Source: Vigna angularis (taxonomy: Eukaryota; Streptophyta; Magnoliopsida; Fabales; Fabaceae). From it: a stretch of DNA of 64,000 nt. Shown piece after piece: positions 24,990 through 36,179 of the stretch (its first letter is position 1; each line of letters starts with the position of its first letter). The notes under the pieces are model-generated. The model was given only the letters and a program-made list of their open reading frames with translations. It made no database searches and was not told the origin of the DNA. Position numbers and translations under genes: made by a program. The stretch is taken from the NCBI RefSeq assembly GCF_016808095.1, contig NC_068976.1, positions 14,781,663 through 14,845,662 on the forward strand, given 5' to 3'.

Positions 24990-26780
24990 TGATTTGGGAG
25001 ATAAAATTAAATAGTCTTTTAAGTTCCATTCGTCTTATTTTTTTCATATTCGTCCTTCACTCTATTTAGTTGGACTGGAAAGTTACTTGGAGAAGGTAAT
25101 TTAACGTTAAAGTCAATAAAAATTCAATACAATAAATATGTGTTAAATGTAACAAATCTATCACAATACCTTAAGTATTTATAAATTTCGAAATGAACTT
25201 AAGATTAACGCTAATCTAATTATAGTATAATTGTTAATTTGACCTAACTAACTGAGTTTTATTTCAACTCGATATATTTTTCCCCTTTTGTTTCTGACAT
25301 GATCATGACACATTGTTCTGTCTACTTCCTCATGTAGCATATTAGCTCTAATATTAATTTTAAGAAACACTTTTCAAAAATATATGTATTAATCAATTTT
25401 AAATTTTCCCTTTTTAAATCACAAACATACTTTATTCTTGAACTTTTTTGGGTGCTGGTAATCAACCACTCATACTAAAGTGATATCCTTAGAATTTTTG
25501 CAATATAAAATGGAATATATATTTAACGTTGTATATGTTTGAGCTTTCGGTAGATTCCTTGCATGAAATATAGCAATTCTATACACAAAATTTTGTACGT
25601 GCTCCAATAACAAAGAATGGACAATATACTAATTTAACAAAGCTCACACTTTTTAACAGTGGAAAGTATGAAAGGAGTAGAAAAGATAATTGAAAGAATA
25701 TTGAAAAAGTCAATATTCTTTACTAAGAAAAATTGTATGTTGCATTAGGTAATCAAACCGACATCCCAAGACTTCGAAATTTGAACGGAATATGTTAAAG
25801 TTGTATGTCTAAGCTTTCGGTGGAAGTTAACATGAAATTAAACCTTTTCAATTTCTCATTACAAGAAATGAGTTATTCTGTGATTAATGTAACTGAACTA
25901 ATTTAGTCTAATAATCTTAGTAGCTAAATTTTGATAGTTAAATTGATAGCTAAATAAATGAAAACAAAAATACTGTCTTTTAGGATTGAATTAGTGATAA
26001 AAAAAATTATTTTAACGACCGAAAAGTTTTCGGTAACACGAAACTTTTGTTATTTTTTACAGCTGAAATAATATAAAAGTAATTATTTTAGCAATCGAAA
26101 TTAACATGAAATTGAGCTTCGTATTTAAAAAGATTAAATATAGTTATAATTATTAAATTTCGAGAAAATTAGAATTTGTTTTATTTTAAACTTCAATATT
26201 TAAATTTAAAAGATAATAGATATAGTTCTTTTAGGCGTTAATTTTTTTTACACATTAAACAATTTTTTGTATTGATATTTAAGTTACAACGTCTCAAATG
26301 ATAAATGATATATATAATTTAAACGTGATTAAAACGTTGTTTAACAGATAAAAAAAGTATACAATAAAATATAATTGAGATTGTTATATTTATTTATTTT
26401 TAAAGTTTATGAATGAAAATATATTGAATAAATTTTAATTTCACATCAAAATTTAAAGATTAAAAATATATTTTATTATGTTTAAAAGTAGTTATAGACT
26501 AATTATTTCATAGTAAACTCTAATGGTGATTAGTTGTTGAAGTTCAAATCTCTGAATTTCAACGTAATCTTTGGGGTTTTATTTGCAAGGCATCTTTTTG
26601 GTGACAGTTCATTGAATACAAAAGGTAAAATCAACTTGATGGTAAGATACTGATTCTCCATTGGAATGGAAGCCTTTAACTACAGACTTTTCTTTCATCT
26701 TCAACATAACCAAACTTATAACTCATTCAGCAAGGAAGACACAGAAAACTAAAGAAGGAGAAAAGTCAGATTGATTATTA
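22617..26780. other. AT-rich intergenic DNA
   Basis: It contains the 5' flank of the F-box gene (to the left) and the 5' flank of the small gene at 26,782 (to the right). In between no gene, tRNA or clear element was recognised; the short frames (for example 23,997-24,227) lack coding character. Confidence 0.55.
24940..24983. repeat. (TA)n microsatellite, ~21 units
   Basis: A pure AT/TA run in intergenic DNA between the F-box gene and the small membrane-protein gene. Confidence 0.95.
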
Positions 26781-26781
26781 T

Positions 26782-27006
26782 ATGCAGAAGATGGAGGGCA
26801 TGATGAAAAGATGGTCCTTCAAGAGGCTGAGAAAGGAATCAATGAGGAAGATGAAGCTTCTGATGTCTGCATTCAAGTTGAAGAAGCTTTATTTGCCACT
26901 CTCCTTCATGGACTGCGTCATTTTTAAGATTGTTTTTGCGTTTGAGACTCTTATGTTGCTCTTCATGCTTTCTTCTTTCTACCTCTGTTGCGGCTGCACC
27001 TTCTAG
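26782..27006 (+). CDS. Small basic membrane protein ending CCGCTF
   Basis: An intact 74-aa frame in otherwise non-coding DNA. The first about 35 residues are strongly basic (MKRWSFKRLRKESMRKMKLL, then FKLKK), followed by LPLSFMDCVIFKIVFAFETL and a hydrophobic stretch MLLFMLSSFYL that could span a membrane, and the cysteine-rich end CCGCTF. I recall similar short plant proteins with a basic head, an LPLSF/LSSSF stretch, one hydrophobic segment and a FYLCCGC-type end, but no function is known to me. The basic head with the hydrophobic tail suggests a membrane protein with the head in the cytosol. Met1, Met4 (26,791) or Met7 could be the start. The frame could still be chance, but its composition is very unlike the AT-rich surroundings. 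Confidence 0.65.
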   Translation: MQKMEGMMKRWSFKRLRKESMRKMKLLMSAFKLKKLYLPLSFMDCVIFKIVFAFETLMLLFMLSSFYLCCGCTF

Positions 27007-27884
27007 TATATTGTTCCGTCAATCACCATACAAGCATTTTTTTTAATACTTCTTGGTTAGATTCTACCTCAATGTAAAAAATACAGAAAATTGTACCAGC
27101 TTGAGTTGTAAACTACGCCTAATACATAGTAACTACATGCAATGATATTAACTTTTTTCTGTAATAAGTGTTGAACAATAATTAATGGTTAGCTTCATGC
27201 AATGATGAAATCTAGTCATAATTATTAAAAAATGTTTACAAAATCATAAAATCTGTAATCATTTATAGATTATAATTTAGTCTATATGAGATTTCTAATA
27301 ATAGTTTGAATTATTAGCACTTGGAAGTTGGTTCAAATGTCAGCAAAGAAAGTAGACAAACAGGTTTGCTAAGAGTGAGATCATGATAAGTTGATCGTAC
27401 GGTGGAACTCGAAGAGCCATGGATGCAAGTGAGCAAGTTTCTTAGTCTGTGCATGTAAAGTAGGATTGTGAGAGAGAAGCACAACACTAAAATGATGACA
27501 TAGTAGCATATGGTAGAATAGGGAACTTAGTGAGCAAAATTGGATCCACTTCACTTGTTAAATGGTGGTGGTCATGTTAAGGTAATTTTGGAGTGAGTTG
27601 TAATTTACATAATGATATACTATTGGATAGTTTCTTCTGGTGTAATTTTTAATTATACAATTTTATCTTTTAATAAATAAAAATAGTTTATTTATTTAAT
27701 AAAAAAATGATTTTTTTAAATAACTATAACATGTTTCTTTTAACATCATTCTTACAAAGTTGTATGTATTTTTAACTTATTTTGTTTTAATAATTTTCCT
27801 ACAATATGATATATATTTTTGAATTTATATTATTTTGATAAAAATAAAAATATAAATACATATCTATGGAAGTGCATATGTTTT
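27007..27884. other. Intergenic DNA, nothing recognised
   Basis: It holds the 3' flank of the small gene and AT-rich DNA. A moderately GC-rich stretch at 27,330-27,600 has no open frame of note. Confidence 0.5.
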
Positions 27885-28215
27885 CGTAGTTTCACTAATT
27901 TCTTTGACATCAATTTAGAATGCTATATTTTAGGATGATGTCTTCACATTCCATGATAAATAAAAAATCGTTCAACAGCTAATTATATTGTAATTATATA
28001 TTTTTAAAATAAAATTGTCAAGTAGATGTTAATTTACAGGGTGTAAAAATTCTCTTTTCTTTTTTTCCCTTTTTACTTTTTAGATTGTTAATTTGAAAGT
28101 TCGTTATTCAAATGTAATGTGACATATTAGAACATAAAATAAGTAAAGGAAAAAATATTAAAATTCAGAAAACAATAAATTAGATCCAATACAGCACGAC
28201 AACTAGTTATCAACT
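27885..28215 (+). repeat. Direct repeat copy 1 (second copy at 37,296-37,661)
   Basis: A segment running from CGTAGTTTCACTAATTTCTT through ACAGGGTGTAAAAATTCTC and AATTTGAAAGTTCG to ACTAGTTATCAACT. The same order of blocks is found at 37,296-37,661 in the same orientation, with scattered base changes and one extra AT-rich insertion in the second copy. It could be a dispersed repeat or a local duplication; it does not look coding. Confidence 0.8.
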
Positions 28216-29099
28216 AATCAAGGACTATTATTGTTTATAAATTTGATACTTACTTCAGTTTTTGAATTTATGGAAAATATTAACAAAGCACAAACTATAT
28301 CAGACAAATTAGATGATACAATAAAACTATCTAATAATTTATTCTGAGATATTTTTACATTTTAGAGCACATTAATGATTATACAAAGAGTGTTACTTCC
28401 TTCACCTCATCCATCTTAGCCTGTACCTTTCAATAGACATTTTTGCCCTTCATTTATTAAAGTTTAATGATGTTCCAACCACCACCAACCTTTAACCCTG
28501 TTCAATAAACCCCTACATGCACCCCCTTTCCATTTCTCCATTGTTCCATTTCTTTGTTGTTTCATTGAGTTTTTTTTTCTTGTGAGAGGTTGTATTCTGA
28601 AGGTGGTGATTGTGATCGATTGGTTAGTAGATATAATGTAAACACCCTTAACCAGCGTTGAAACATCAATTAAGAGTGCATTGGCATTTGAACGTCAGTT
28701 ATGTAGTGTCACAGTTCGAAGTTTGGCAGCTACACTTTGAAGTTCGGCAGTCCTCCACCGAACTTCGATTGTGTAGTCTGCGCTATGTAATGAGTTATTT
28801 TATTTTTTTTATATATTCTGCAGTTTTTTTGTTTTTTTAATGTTTTTATATTTGTTTATTTAACTTGTAATATTTATGTGTTAATCATATTTTTTTTAAT
28901 TTTTTTGTTATTTATGATATATTAGTTAATTTTGTAGACATTATTTTTTATATAGTAGTTAATTTGTTGTTGTTATTAAATATTTTATATTTGTTATGAA
29001 GTTTTTATTTTGTTATACGTGTTAATGAAATTTAATTTAATTTTGAATAAGTTTTTTGTTTTTTTATTTAGTATTTAGTTTATAATACTTTATGTTATT

Positions 29100-29936
29100 T
29101 TATATTTAGGCTTAATAGCCTATTTTGTTCCTAGTTGTGTTCGGTTGTGTCAATTTGGCTCCTGATTTTAAAAAAAGTGTTTAATTGGTCCTGATTTAGT
29201 AAATTTTGTGTCAAAATTGTCCCTTTCGTTAAAACACACTAACGATGTTAATAGATTGATGATATGGCAGTATGAATTAGTAACTTGTCAATTTTAAGTT
29301 GTGTGCGTGGTAATGTGGTAAGCAATGAGAGGTTGAGGTGAGTTTTACATATTGAGTTTTAGAATTTAGGGATAAATTGAGTTAGGGCACAGGGTACCGG
29401 TCCTCCTTCTCTGGTGATGCTGATTTCCTGGTCTCGCTGACCAATGACCGGAGAATCGCCTCATCGAAATTCCTACAACCAAATTTTTAGTCAAAATTCA
29501 CAAAAAAATATATGGTCAAAATAGGGAAATTAAAAAACAAAACAAATTAAAAACGGTTAAACCCACAAATTACACACCTATCCTTCTGATTCCACCGTTG
29601 AGCCTCGTTGAGATATGAGGGTCCTTCATCCTCACACATCTCAACCGCTTGTGCCTCTAGTACAAGAAAAACTCTGGCTCTAAACCCTTGCACCTTGCTT
29701 CCTCTCTTCGGTCTCCAACACGTCACCACACTTTAAGCTTAAAAATGACATGTTACCACTATGTACTACCATGTCATCAATCAATTAATTTCGTTTTTCT
29801 ATTTTTTACGGAAGGAACGACATTAACACAAAAGTTACTAAGTTTGGACTAAGTTGACACTTTTTTAAAACCAGTGACCAAATTGACACAATTGAGTATA
29901 ACTGGGGACAAATAAGGCTATTAAGCCTTATATTTA
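29100..29936. mobile_element. 819-bp MITE with long TIRs and perfect 9-bp TSD
   Basis: The element proper is 29,109-29,927. It starts GGCTTAATAGCC and ends GGCTATTAAGCC, and the ends stay inverted repeats for nearly 190 bp (shared blocks TTGTGTCAATTTGG and TGTC/TTTTGTGTTAA on opposite arms). It is flanked on both sides by TTATATTTA (29,100-29,108 and 29,928-29,936), an exact 9-bp duplication, which points to the Mutator superfamily. The middle has no transposase; the 60-codon minus-strand frame inside is not taken as a gene. It sits within the left arm of the MULE and is absent at the matching place of the right arm, so it arrived later. Confidence 0.92.
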
Positions 29937-30508
29937 TTATATACATTTTTGTGTTAATTTTGTAATTTTTGATTTAATTTAAAATATTTGATGTATTGGT
30001 TAATTATTTAGGTGTTATTTTTTACTTAGTAAATAATTTTTTTTTGTTATCAAATCTTTTCTATTTGTTATTAAGTTATTTTTAATGTTTTATATGTGTT
30101 AATGATTTGAAGTTTTATTTAATTTTGAATAAGTTTTTTTATTTAGTATTTACTTTAGAATATATTTTGTTACTTTGTATTTACTTTAGAATTTTATTGT
30201 ATACATTTTTTAAGTACTATTTTTTTAACTTTTGATTTAATTCATAAGATTTTTATATTTGGTAATTTTATTTAAATTTTAAAATATTTTCTTATTTCTT
30301 ATTTATTACTTTATTTGTAATAATATTTTTAGAATTTAATTGATAATATGTTAAATTTTTGTAATTATAATATCATTGATATTATTATTTTTATTTAATT
30401 GATAATTTTAATTGTAATGTTTATATAAAGTTGAATATGTTATGTGATTTTTTGTAGTTAAATTCTAATATTGTAATGTTTATTGTAGGTTGTATTTAAT
30501 TTTATAAG

Positions 30509-31138
30509 ATGGATAACTATCTATTTCTCGATTCTCAAATAAATTCTGATTTTATATCAAAATTTTCTAAATGAAGTGGGTGAGGGAGATTACACAAATA
30601 AATTTTCTGTTGATCAAATCTTTCCATCACACGCCGATTTAATTGAATGAGTTTGAAAGATAGCATTCAATATTGGATTTGTTGTCCTGATTATAAAATC
30701 TGACACAACAATTGATGAAACTGGAAGAAATACATTCATTTTGTTAGGTTGTTAAAGGAGTGAGAAGTATAAAACAAATGTTCAGCCTAGTGTATCTGAC
30801 ACAAGAAAATGTGAGTGTTTGTGTAGGTTGACGAATAAACCTAAAAGACATGATTGAGTGTTAAAGGTTATGTGCGGCTATCACAACCATGAATTAGCAT
30901 AGACTTTGGTTGGTCATCCTTTCGCGAGGGGGCTAAATGCTGCTGAACAGTCAATTCTTGTTGACATGACTAAGAGTCAAATAGAGCCCTTAAATATTCT
31001 TTTGACTCTCAAAAAACATAATGAAGCTAATGTAACTACTATAAAGCAAATATATAACGCGAGGTTCACTAACAAACAATCTCTGTCCTCAAATGCAAAG
31101 TGTCAACGTGCTCAAAATATGATGGGTCACATTTCGTA
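30509..31138 (+). pseudogene. Left-arm copy of the MULE transposase N-terminal part
   Basis: It begins with ATG GAT AAC TAT like the right-arm copy and reads MDNYLFLDSQIN, then decays into several frames. The best conserved part (30,906-31,138) reads GHPFARGLNAAEQSILVDMT, then KSQIEPLNILLTLKKHNEAN and VTTIKQIYNARF. In FAR1/MULE proteins this is the segment after the DNA-binding zinc finger (GHPFAGRL, MTKS-V-PRNILL-LK, TIKQ-YNAR). It stops where the C-terminal end of the full transposase copy, read from the other strand, is met, so it cannot encode the catalytic domain. Confidence 0.75.
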
Positions 31139-31140
31139 GA

Positions 31141-33096
31141 CCTCTCATGTCGTGCAACTTTAGTCTTTTGTGCACCTTTTGTTTTCACTTTATGTGAAGG
31201 AGTAACCATAGATGTAATTTCTTAGCAAACAATTTCAACTAGCTTCTGCTTGATGTTGACTTTTTCACCAATGTCAACATTCTTGAATCGTTCCCGTACC
31301 AGTTCAACTTCATGATCAATGCTAAACTCTGAAAGCGATTCAGTAGACACAATACTTGAAATGCTTAAATGGGTCTACATAACATGTATTTCACACAGAG
31401 GAATTATTCCAGGCTCATATCGTGCTAATACATAAGCACATGGTAAGTCATAAGTTTTATCAGAATGCATCCATAACAAGCATTGTCCAAACCTATTTGA
31501 TTCATTCGCTCAACGATATCAGTAATAAGTCCTAGAGTGTGTCGTGAAACATGTCCAACAAGTCCTCTATATCTCAATCCTTTATAAGCATCACTCATTA
31601 GGTTAAGACGTTTTTCAAAGGGTCTTGATCATATTATGTGTTAAGACAATGACGTTTTGCATAACATCCCAACACGAGCATAGGTCTCTCATACTAGACT
31701 CTAATAATCTCTTGAGGTTCCAGTACACAGACTCAATCGTGTCACAAAACACATTAATACTATCACAACAAATATGAAATACATAATTAAAAAAATTAAC
31801 AAAAACAATTACTTGTTTGTTGTAGTGTTGCCTAGATGCATCACTCTGTTTGTCCACGCCTTAACGAAGTATGCCTTGTACAAAATGATCCAAGTACGAT
31901 TCAAATAATCAAAAAATAAAAGCCATGCAGCAGATACATACTCAAGACGATGAACATAAGCACTAAACATCAACTGATCGTCACAGTCTATCACATTTTG
32001 CCACACTTTCTATCCAGACATCCCATGCATCAACATTATCCACTAACATCTTGCATTTCGTTTTGACATTTTTCATAGTGTGAAATGTGCAAAGCATGTG
32101 ATGCGTCTCAAGAAATATATTGACAATGACATTCATCAAAGCAAGATTTTTGTCTCTGACAACAACGCGTGGACCGTCCTCTATTGTCAATAGTAATTTT
32201 TTGAACCTTTCCAATGCCCATGTGAAATTATTTCGATGTTTACTTGAACGCAATGCAAAGACGGCTGTGAATGTCAAACTAGTTTATGTGACTCCAACAA
32301 TATCAAACAACGAAAGACGATACTTATTCATCTTGTACGTGGTATCCATTAAGAAGACAATATTAAATGAATTCAACAAGTGCATTGAATCGAGATGTGT
32401 TCGAAACAGACATCACTTACCACGTCAGAATCGTCCAAAGATATACTCCATTGGATGTATTTATTATCTCTATTTAACAACATCAACTGCTGCATTTCAG
32501 TTCTCGACTTTCTCAATGATCGTTTGTTATACGTTATATTTTTGCTTTATAGTGGTCACGTTAGCTTCATTATGTCCTTTGAGAATCAAAAGAATATTTG
32601 AGGGCTTTACTTGACTCTTAGTCATGTCAACAAGAATTAATTGTTTAGCAGAATTTAGTCTCCCGCGAAAGGATGACCAATCAAAGTCTCTTCTAATTCA
32701 TGGTTGTGATAGTCGCACATAACCTTTAACACCTAACCCTGTCCTTTAGGTTTACCCCTTAACCTAAACAGACACTCACATTTTCTTGTGTCAGATACAC
32801 TAGGATGAACATCTGGCTTATACTTCCTATACTTCTCACTACTCTTACGTCCTAACAAAATGAATGTCTTTCTTTCAGCTTTCCTAATTGTTGTGTTAGA
32901 TCTTATAATCACGACAACAAATTCAAGGTCAAATATAATGTTTCGAACTCATTCAACTAAATTGGCGCGTGATGGGAAAATTTGATCAATAGAAAACTTA
33001 TCTGTGTAATCACCTTTACCCACTTTATTTAGGAAAAAATAAAATTTCAACACAACCATAATTTATTTGAGAATCGAGAAATGGATAATTATCCAT
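31141..33096 (-). pseudogene. FAR1-type MULE transposase, degraded
   Basis: On the minus strand the parts of a FAR1-related MULE transposase follow in order, broken by stops and shifts. N terminus: MDNYPFLDSQIN at 33,096. FAR1-type zinc-finger region: DTRKCECLFRLRG, then YHNHELEETLIGHPFAG. Catalytic region: NNFTWALERFKKLLL, GPRVVVRDKNLALMNVI (the conserved D of the D-x-A-M motif), HHMLCTFHTMKNVKTKCK (C-x2-H), NRTWIILYKAYFVKAWTN, VMHLGNTTTN, IESVYWNLKRLL. Near the C terminus: LPCAYVLARYEPG, IPLCEIHVM (the SWIM-type zinc-binding region) and HKVKTKGAQKT. No continuous frame remains, so it is inactive. The family identity is firm. Confidence 0.88.
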
Positions 33097-34414
33097 CTTA
33101 TAAGATTAAATACAACCTACAATAAACATTACAATATTAGAATTTAACTATCAAAAACAACATAACATTTTCAATTTATATAATAAATCAAAAAACATAT
33201 ATTATACACATTACGATATAAATTATCAATTAAATAAAAAAACAACAAAAAATAATATCAATAATATTATAATTACAAAAATTTAACATATTATCAATTA
33301 AATTAAACTCTAAAAATATTATTACACATTACAACTAAAGTAATAAATAACAAATAAGATATAAGAAAATATTTTAAAATTTAAATAAAAATTACCAAAT
33401 ATAAACATCTTATAAATTAAATCAAAAGAAAAAATCAACACTTAAAAAAAGTAACACTTAAAAAAGTTATACAATAAATACAAAATAACAAAATATATTC
33501 TAAATTAAATACTAAATAAAAAACAAAAAACGTATTCAAAATTAAATAAAACTTCAAATTATTAACACGTACAAAACATAAAAAACTTAATAACAAATAA
33601 AAAAATTTAATAACAAAAATTTAACTACTACATAAAAAATAACACCTAAATAATTAACTAATCTATCATAAATAACATCAAATATTTTAAATTAAATGAA
33701 AAATAATAAAATTAACACAAAAAATGTATATAATAAATATAAAATAACATAAGATATTATAAACTAAAAACTAAACAAAAAAAATATTCAAAATTAAATT
33801 AAACTTCATTAACACGTATAAAAAAATAATAACTTCATAACAAATATAAGATATTTAATAACAACAACAAATTAATTACTATATAAAAAATATCTACAAA
33901 ATTAACTAATACATCATAAATAATAAAAAATTTAAAAAACAAAATAATTCAAAAAACAATATGATTAACACATACGAACATAACAGCCGGCGTCTGAATG
34001 CCGGTACATCCTTAACCGAAGTTGGTACATCCTTAACCGAAGTTCCAACAGGTAAGAGTGCTTACATTATATCTACTAACCTCGTTGATGCCTTTTGAAT
34101 CTGCAAATCTGTTTCAACACTTTTCTCCTTCAAGAACCACACCACACAGCACGACCACCACAATCGATTACAATCACCACCGTTGTATCACCACTTTCAG
34201 AATACAACCTCTAAAAAAAAACTCAATGAAAGAACTAAAAAATGAAATAGTAGAGAAATGGAATGGAAGTGCATGCAAGGGGTTTATAGAACAGGGTTAA
34301 AAATTGTTGGTGGTTGGATCATCATTAAACTTTTTCATACTTTAACAAATAAAGGACAAAAATGTCTATTAGAAGATGCAGATTGAGATGGGTGAAGTAC
34401 AGGAATCAACGTTC

Positions 34415-35197
34415 TCATATTCATACTACAATTTATGCCATTCCCGATCCTCCTACTTATTTGAAATAACCTAATAATAAAGTGTGTTACTGACATTTCA
34501 CTTCTGTTATAAATGCTTTTTTGTTTTCGAAACACAGGAGGCTAGAGTTAAGCAACCAATTCAATAACCCGAACCAAGATACTACTCCAACGACGAAGTC
34601 CAATTCAATTACCCAAAACAAAAAGAAGACACTACTCCTACAGTTCAGTTTTCTTCCAAACTCGCAAGAGGGAAATTCACATATCTTGTCTGAAACCTCG
34701 ATTTTGGTCCCTAAAATTGGCATCAATCCAGTCCTGGACATTACTGAAGGCAAATTCAATCCCAAAACAACTGATCAATTTTATTTCCTAATAAGTCAGT
34801 GAGTAAATCGACTCACAGTTACCAGATGTTGCTGAAAATACGAATATAACAAATTAAGGGATGGTTGAGACGCAAAGGAATGAATTTGATGTCTGCTGAA
34901 AAAGGCGGTGACAGGCAAAAGCAGGAATGCGATAGAAAAAAAGAAAGTATATTGCAATGTCAACGATGCAAAGAAGGCAACATAGTCTGAAATTTATAAA
35001 GGCTGCGAGAATATGGATGAAGACAAAGCTTATTATGAAAGAGGGAAAGCGACGATGGAATCCAATTGTTGAGATTAGTGGTGGTTCTCGGCTTTCACCT
35101 GCAAGAGGACAAAAGATATCAAATCATGTTCAATTAACAGTGGTAGTGTGTGAATAATTAGTGAATTGAATAGGAATAGGAAGAATACGAGGAAACC
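34415..35197. other. Spacer between the MULE and the NDUFB3 gene
   Basis: It probably contains the 3' untranslated region of the NDUFB3 gene (35,197 downward). Two overlapping 92-93 codon frames on opposite strands (34,487-34,802) show no known motif and are not called as genes. Confidence 0.45.
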
Positions 35198-35407
35198 CTA
35201 AGAAGAAGAAGAAGATAATAGTACGTGAGCATGAGAATCAGCATTGAGGCGATCGTAGACTTGTTCGCCGACGAGATAGAAGCCAAATGCGACGAGGGCG
35301 ATGCCAAGGCCAGGGGTGGCGTGCCGGAACTGATTGGTGAGCATGGGATGCTTCCTCCACGCATCCCTTCTTCTGAAGAACTCTGCCGTGTGTTTTCCCG
35401 ATCCCAT
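35198..35407 (-). CDS. NDUFB3: NADH dehydrogenase 1 beta subcomplex subunit 3 (B12), plant type
   Basis: A 69-aa accessory subunit of mitochondrial respiratory complex I, placed in the membrane arm. The sequence AEFFRRRDAWRKHPMLTNQF, then RHATPGLGIALVAFGFYLVG and EQVYDRL is the conserved plant B12 core, with one transmembrane segment at about residues 33-51. The tail is a variable His/Ser-rich stretch ending in five serines. The start is placed at MGSGK (35,407), which gives the usual plant length of about 70 aa; the frame stays open 21 codons further upstream to an ATG at 35,470, but that extension is highly charged and not family-like. There is no intron in the coding part. The neighbouring IspD exon relic at 36,070 reproduces the gene pair At2g02510/At2g02500 of Arabidopsis, as I recall it. 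Confidence 0.93.
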   Translation of the reverse strand: MGSGKHTAEFFRRRDAWRKHPMLTNQFRHATPGLGIALVAFGFYLVGEQVYDRLNADSHAHVLLSSSSS

Positions 35408-35470
35408 TTCCTCTTCGATTTCGATTCTCTCGCACTCTCTCTCTCTCCATTTTCTTTCTTTTCTTTGCAT

Positions 35471-36069
35471 CTTATTGGACTCTGCTCAACCCAGGCCCGG
35501 ACCCCTTATTCTTCTTTGGGGGATTTCTTCCTTCACTTCTTCCTGCTTCTCCATTTTTTCTGCCTACACCTCCCTAAATTCAAATATCCTTCTTAAATTC
35601 AAACTCAAACTCTACTTCCTTTTCAACCTTCAAAGAAACTTACAGGTTAATAGTAAAATTAAGCAACATGTTTTCTTTATTAACTTGTGCTTACAGAGTG
35701 AGTTTTTTTTTTCTTTCTTTCTTTAAATATTGCATCATTTTCTCATATAAACATTTAACTTCTTTTTGAAATGTTTTCTCATAGGATCTTATTTTTTTCA
35801 CATTTATATTTGATTTGGTCATTTATACTTTGTTTTATCAGGGAGTTGAAATGTTGAATTATTGTTAAGAATATTATGCTATGCATATATGTCATTAATA
35901 AGCTTCTTAATATTACTTTTTATAATAGGCAGACTCTTATGAGTTGATTCTACTGGAGCTCCACGATCTTGCATAGGTTCTCAAGTTCTCAAGTTTGACA
36001 ACTTGTGTGGTATCATTGAGTTGTTGATACCTTCATTGAATTATTAGATGTTCTTTTTTATTTTTGCAG
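35471..36069. promoter_or_regulatory. Probable NDUFB3 promoter and 5' UTR; former shared promoter
   Basis: The 600 bases between the NDUFB3 start and the IspD exon start with a CT-rich stretch (35,420-35,620), common in plant 5' leaders. Since the two genes diverge here, this may be what is left of a shared promoter plus lost IspD exons. No precise element is claimed. Confidence 0.4.
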
Positions 36070-36138
36070 GCTGTTGATCCGAGCTCTGAGCTTGTTTGCA
36101 TTCATGATTCTGCAAGACCTTTGGTGTTATCAAGCGAT
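36070..36138 (+). pseudogene. ispD: Isolated exon of IspD/MCT (MEP cytidylyltransferase)
   Basis: A 69-base, phase-0 exon bounded by a good acceptor (TTTTTGCAG) and a good donor (GTGAGA) reads 23 codons: AVDPSSELVCIHDSARPL followed by VLSSD. This is the conserved substrate-site segment of 2-C-methyl-D-erythritol 4-phosphate cytidylyltransferase, where the family has VCIHDSARPLV; the enzyme makes CDP-ME in the plastid isoprenoid (MEP) pathway. No other IspD exon was found upstream to 35,470 or downstream to 38,186, and a hAT element lies 50 bases downstream. It is therefore called a relic, although a very large gene with exons elsewhere cannot be excluded. It lies next to NDUFB3, as in Arabidopsis. 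Confidence 0.8.
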
Positions 36139-36179
36139 GTGAGAAAGTTTTGGATCGAATACATTTTTCTTGAAGTTAG

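Larger units (their letters stand above)
28388..34414. mobile_element. MULE (FAR1-type transposase) with ~1.9-kb inverted arms
   Basis: Left arm (28,388 to at least 31,059) and right arm (34,414 down to about 32,531) are inverted copies. Paired landmarks include AATAGACATTTTTG, the AACCCTGTTC-ATAAACCCC block, AGATATAATGTAA, the start codon of the transposase frame (30,509 and 33,096), the TTGGTCATCCTTTCGCG stretch, and CATAATGAAGCTAA. Without the nested MITE the left arm is about 1.84 kb and the right 1.88 kb, so the arms are matched. They carry both the element ends and the first part of the transposase gene. The outer ends start GAGTGTTACTTCC and GAGAACGTTGATTCC. No clear 9-bp target duplication remains, so the outer limits are approximate. 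Confidence 0.75.

Noticed and set aside
32120..32614. 164-codon plus-strand frame
   Set aside because: It is the antisense shadow of the MULE transposase remnant on the minus strand.
34487..34802. Opposing 92-93 codon frames downstream of NDUFB3
   Set aside because: No motif, overlapping on both strands, probably untranslated or spacer DNA.
35225..35726. Plus-strand frames of 123 and 130 codons over NDUFB3 and its leader
   Set aside because: They are antisense to the NDUFB3 coding exon and run into a CT-rich leader; no IspD N-terminal sequence is present in them.
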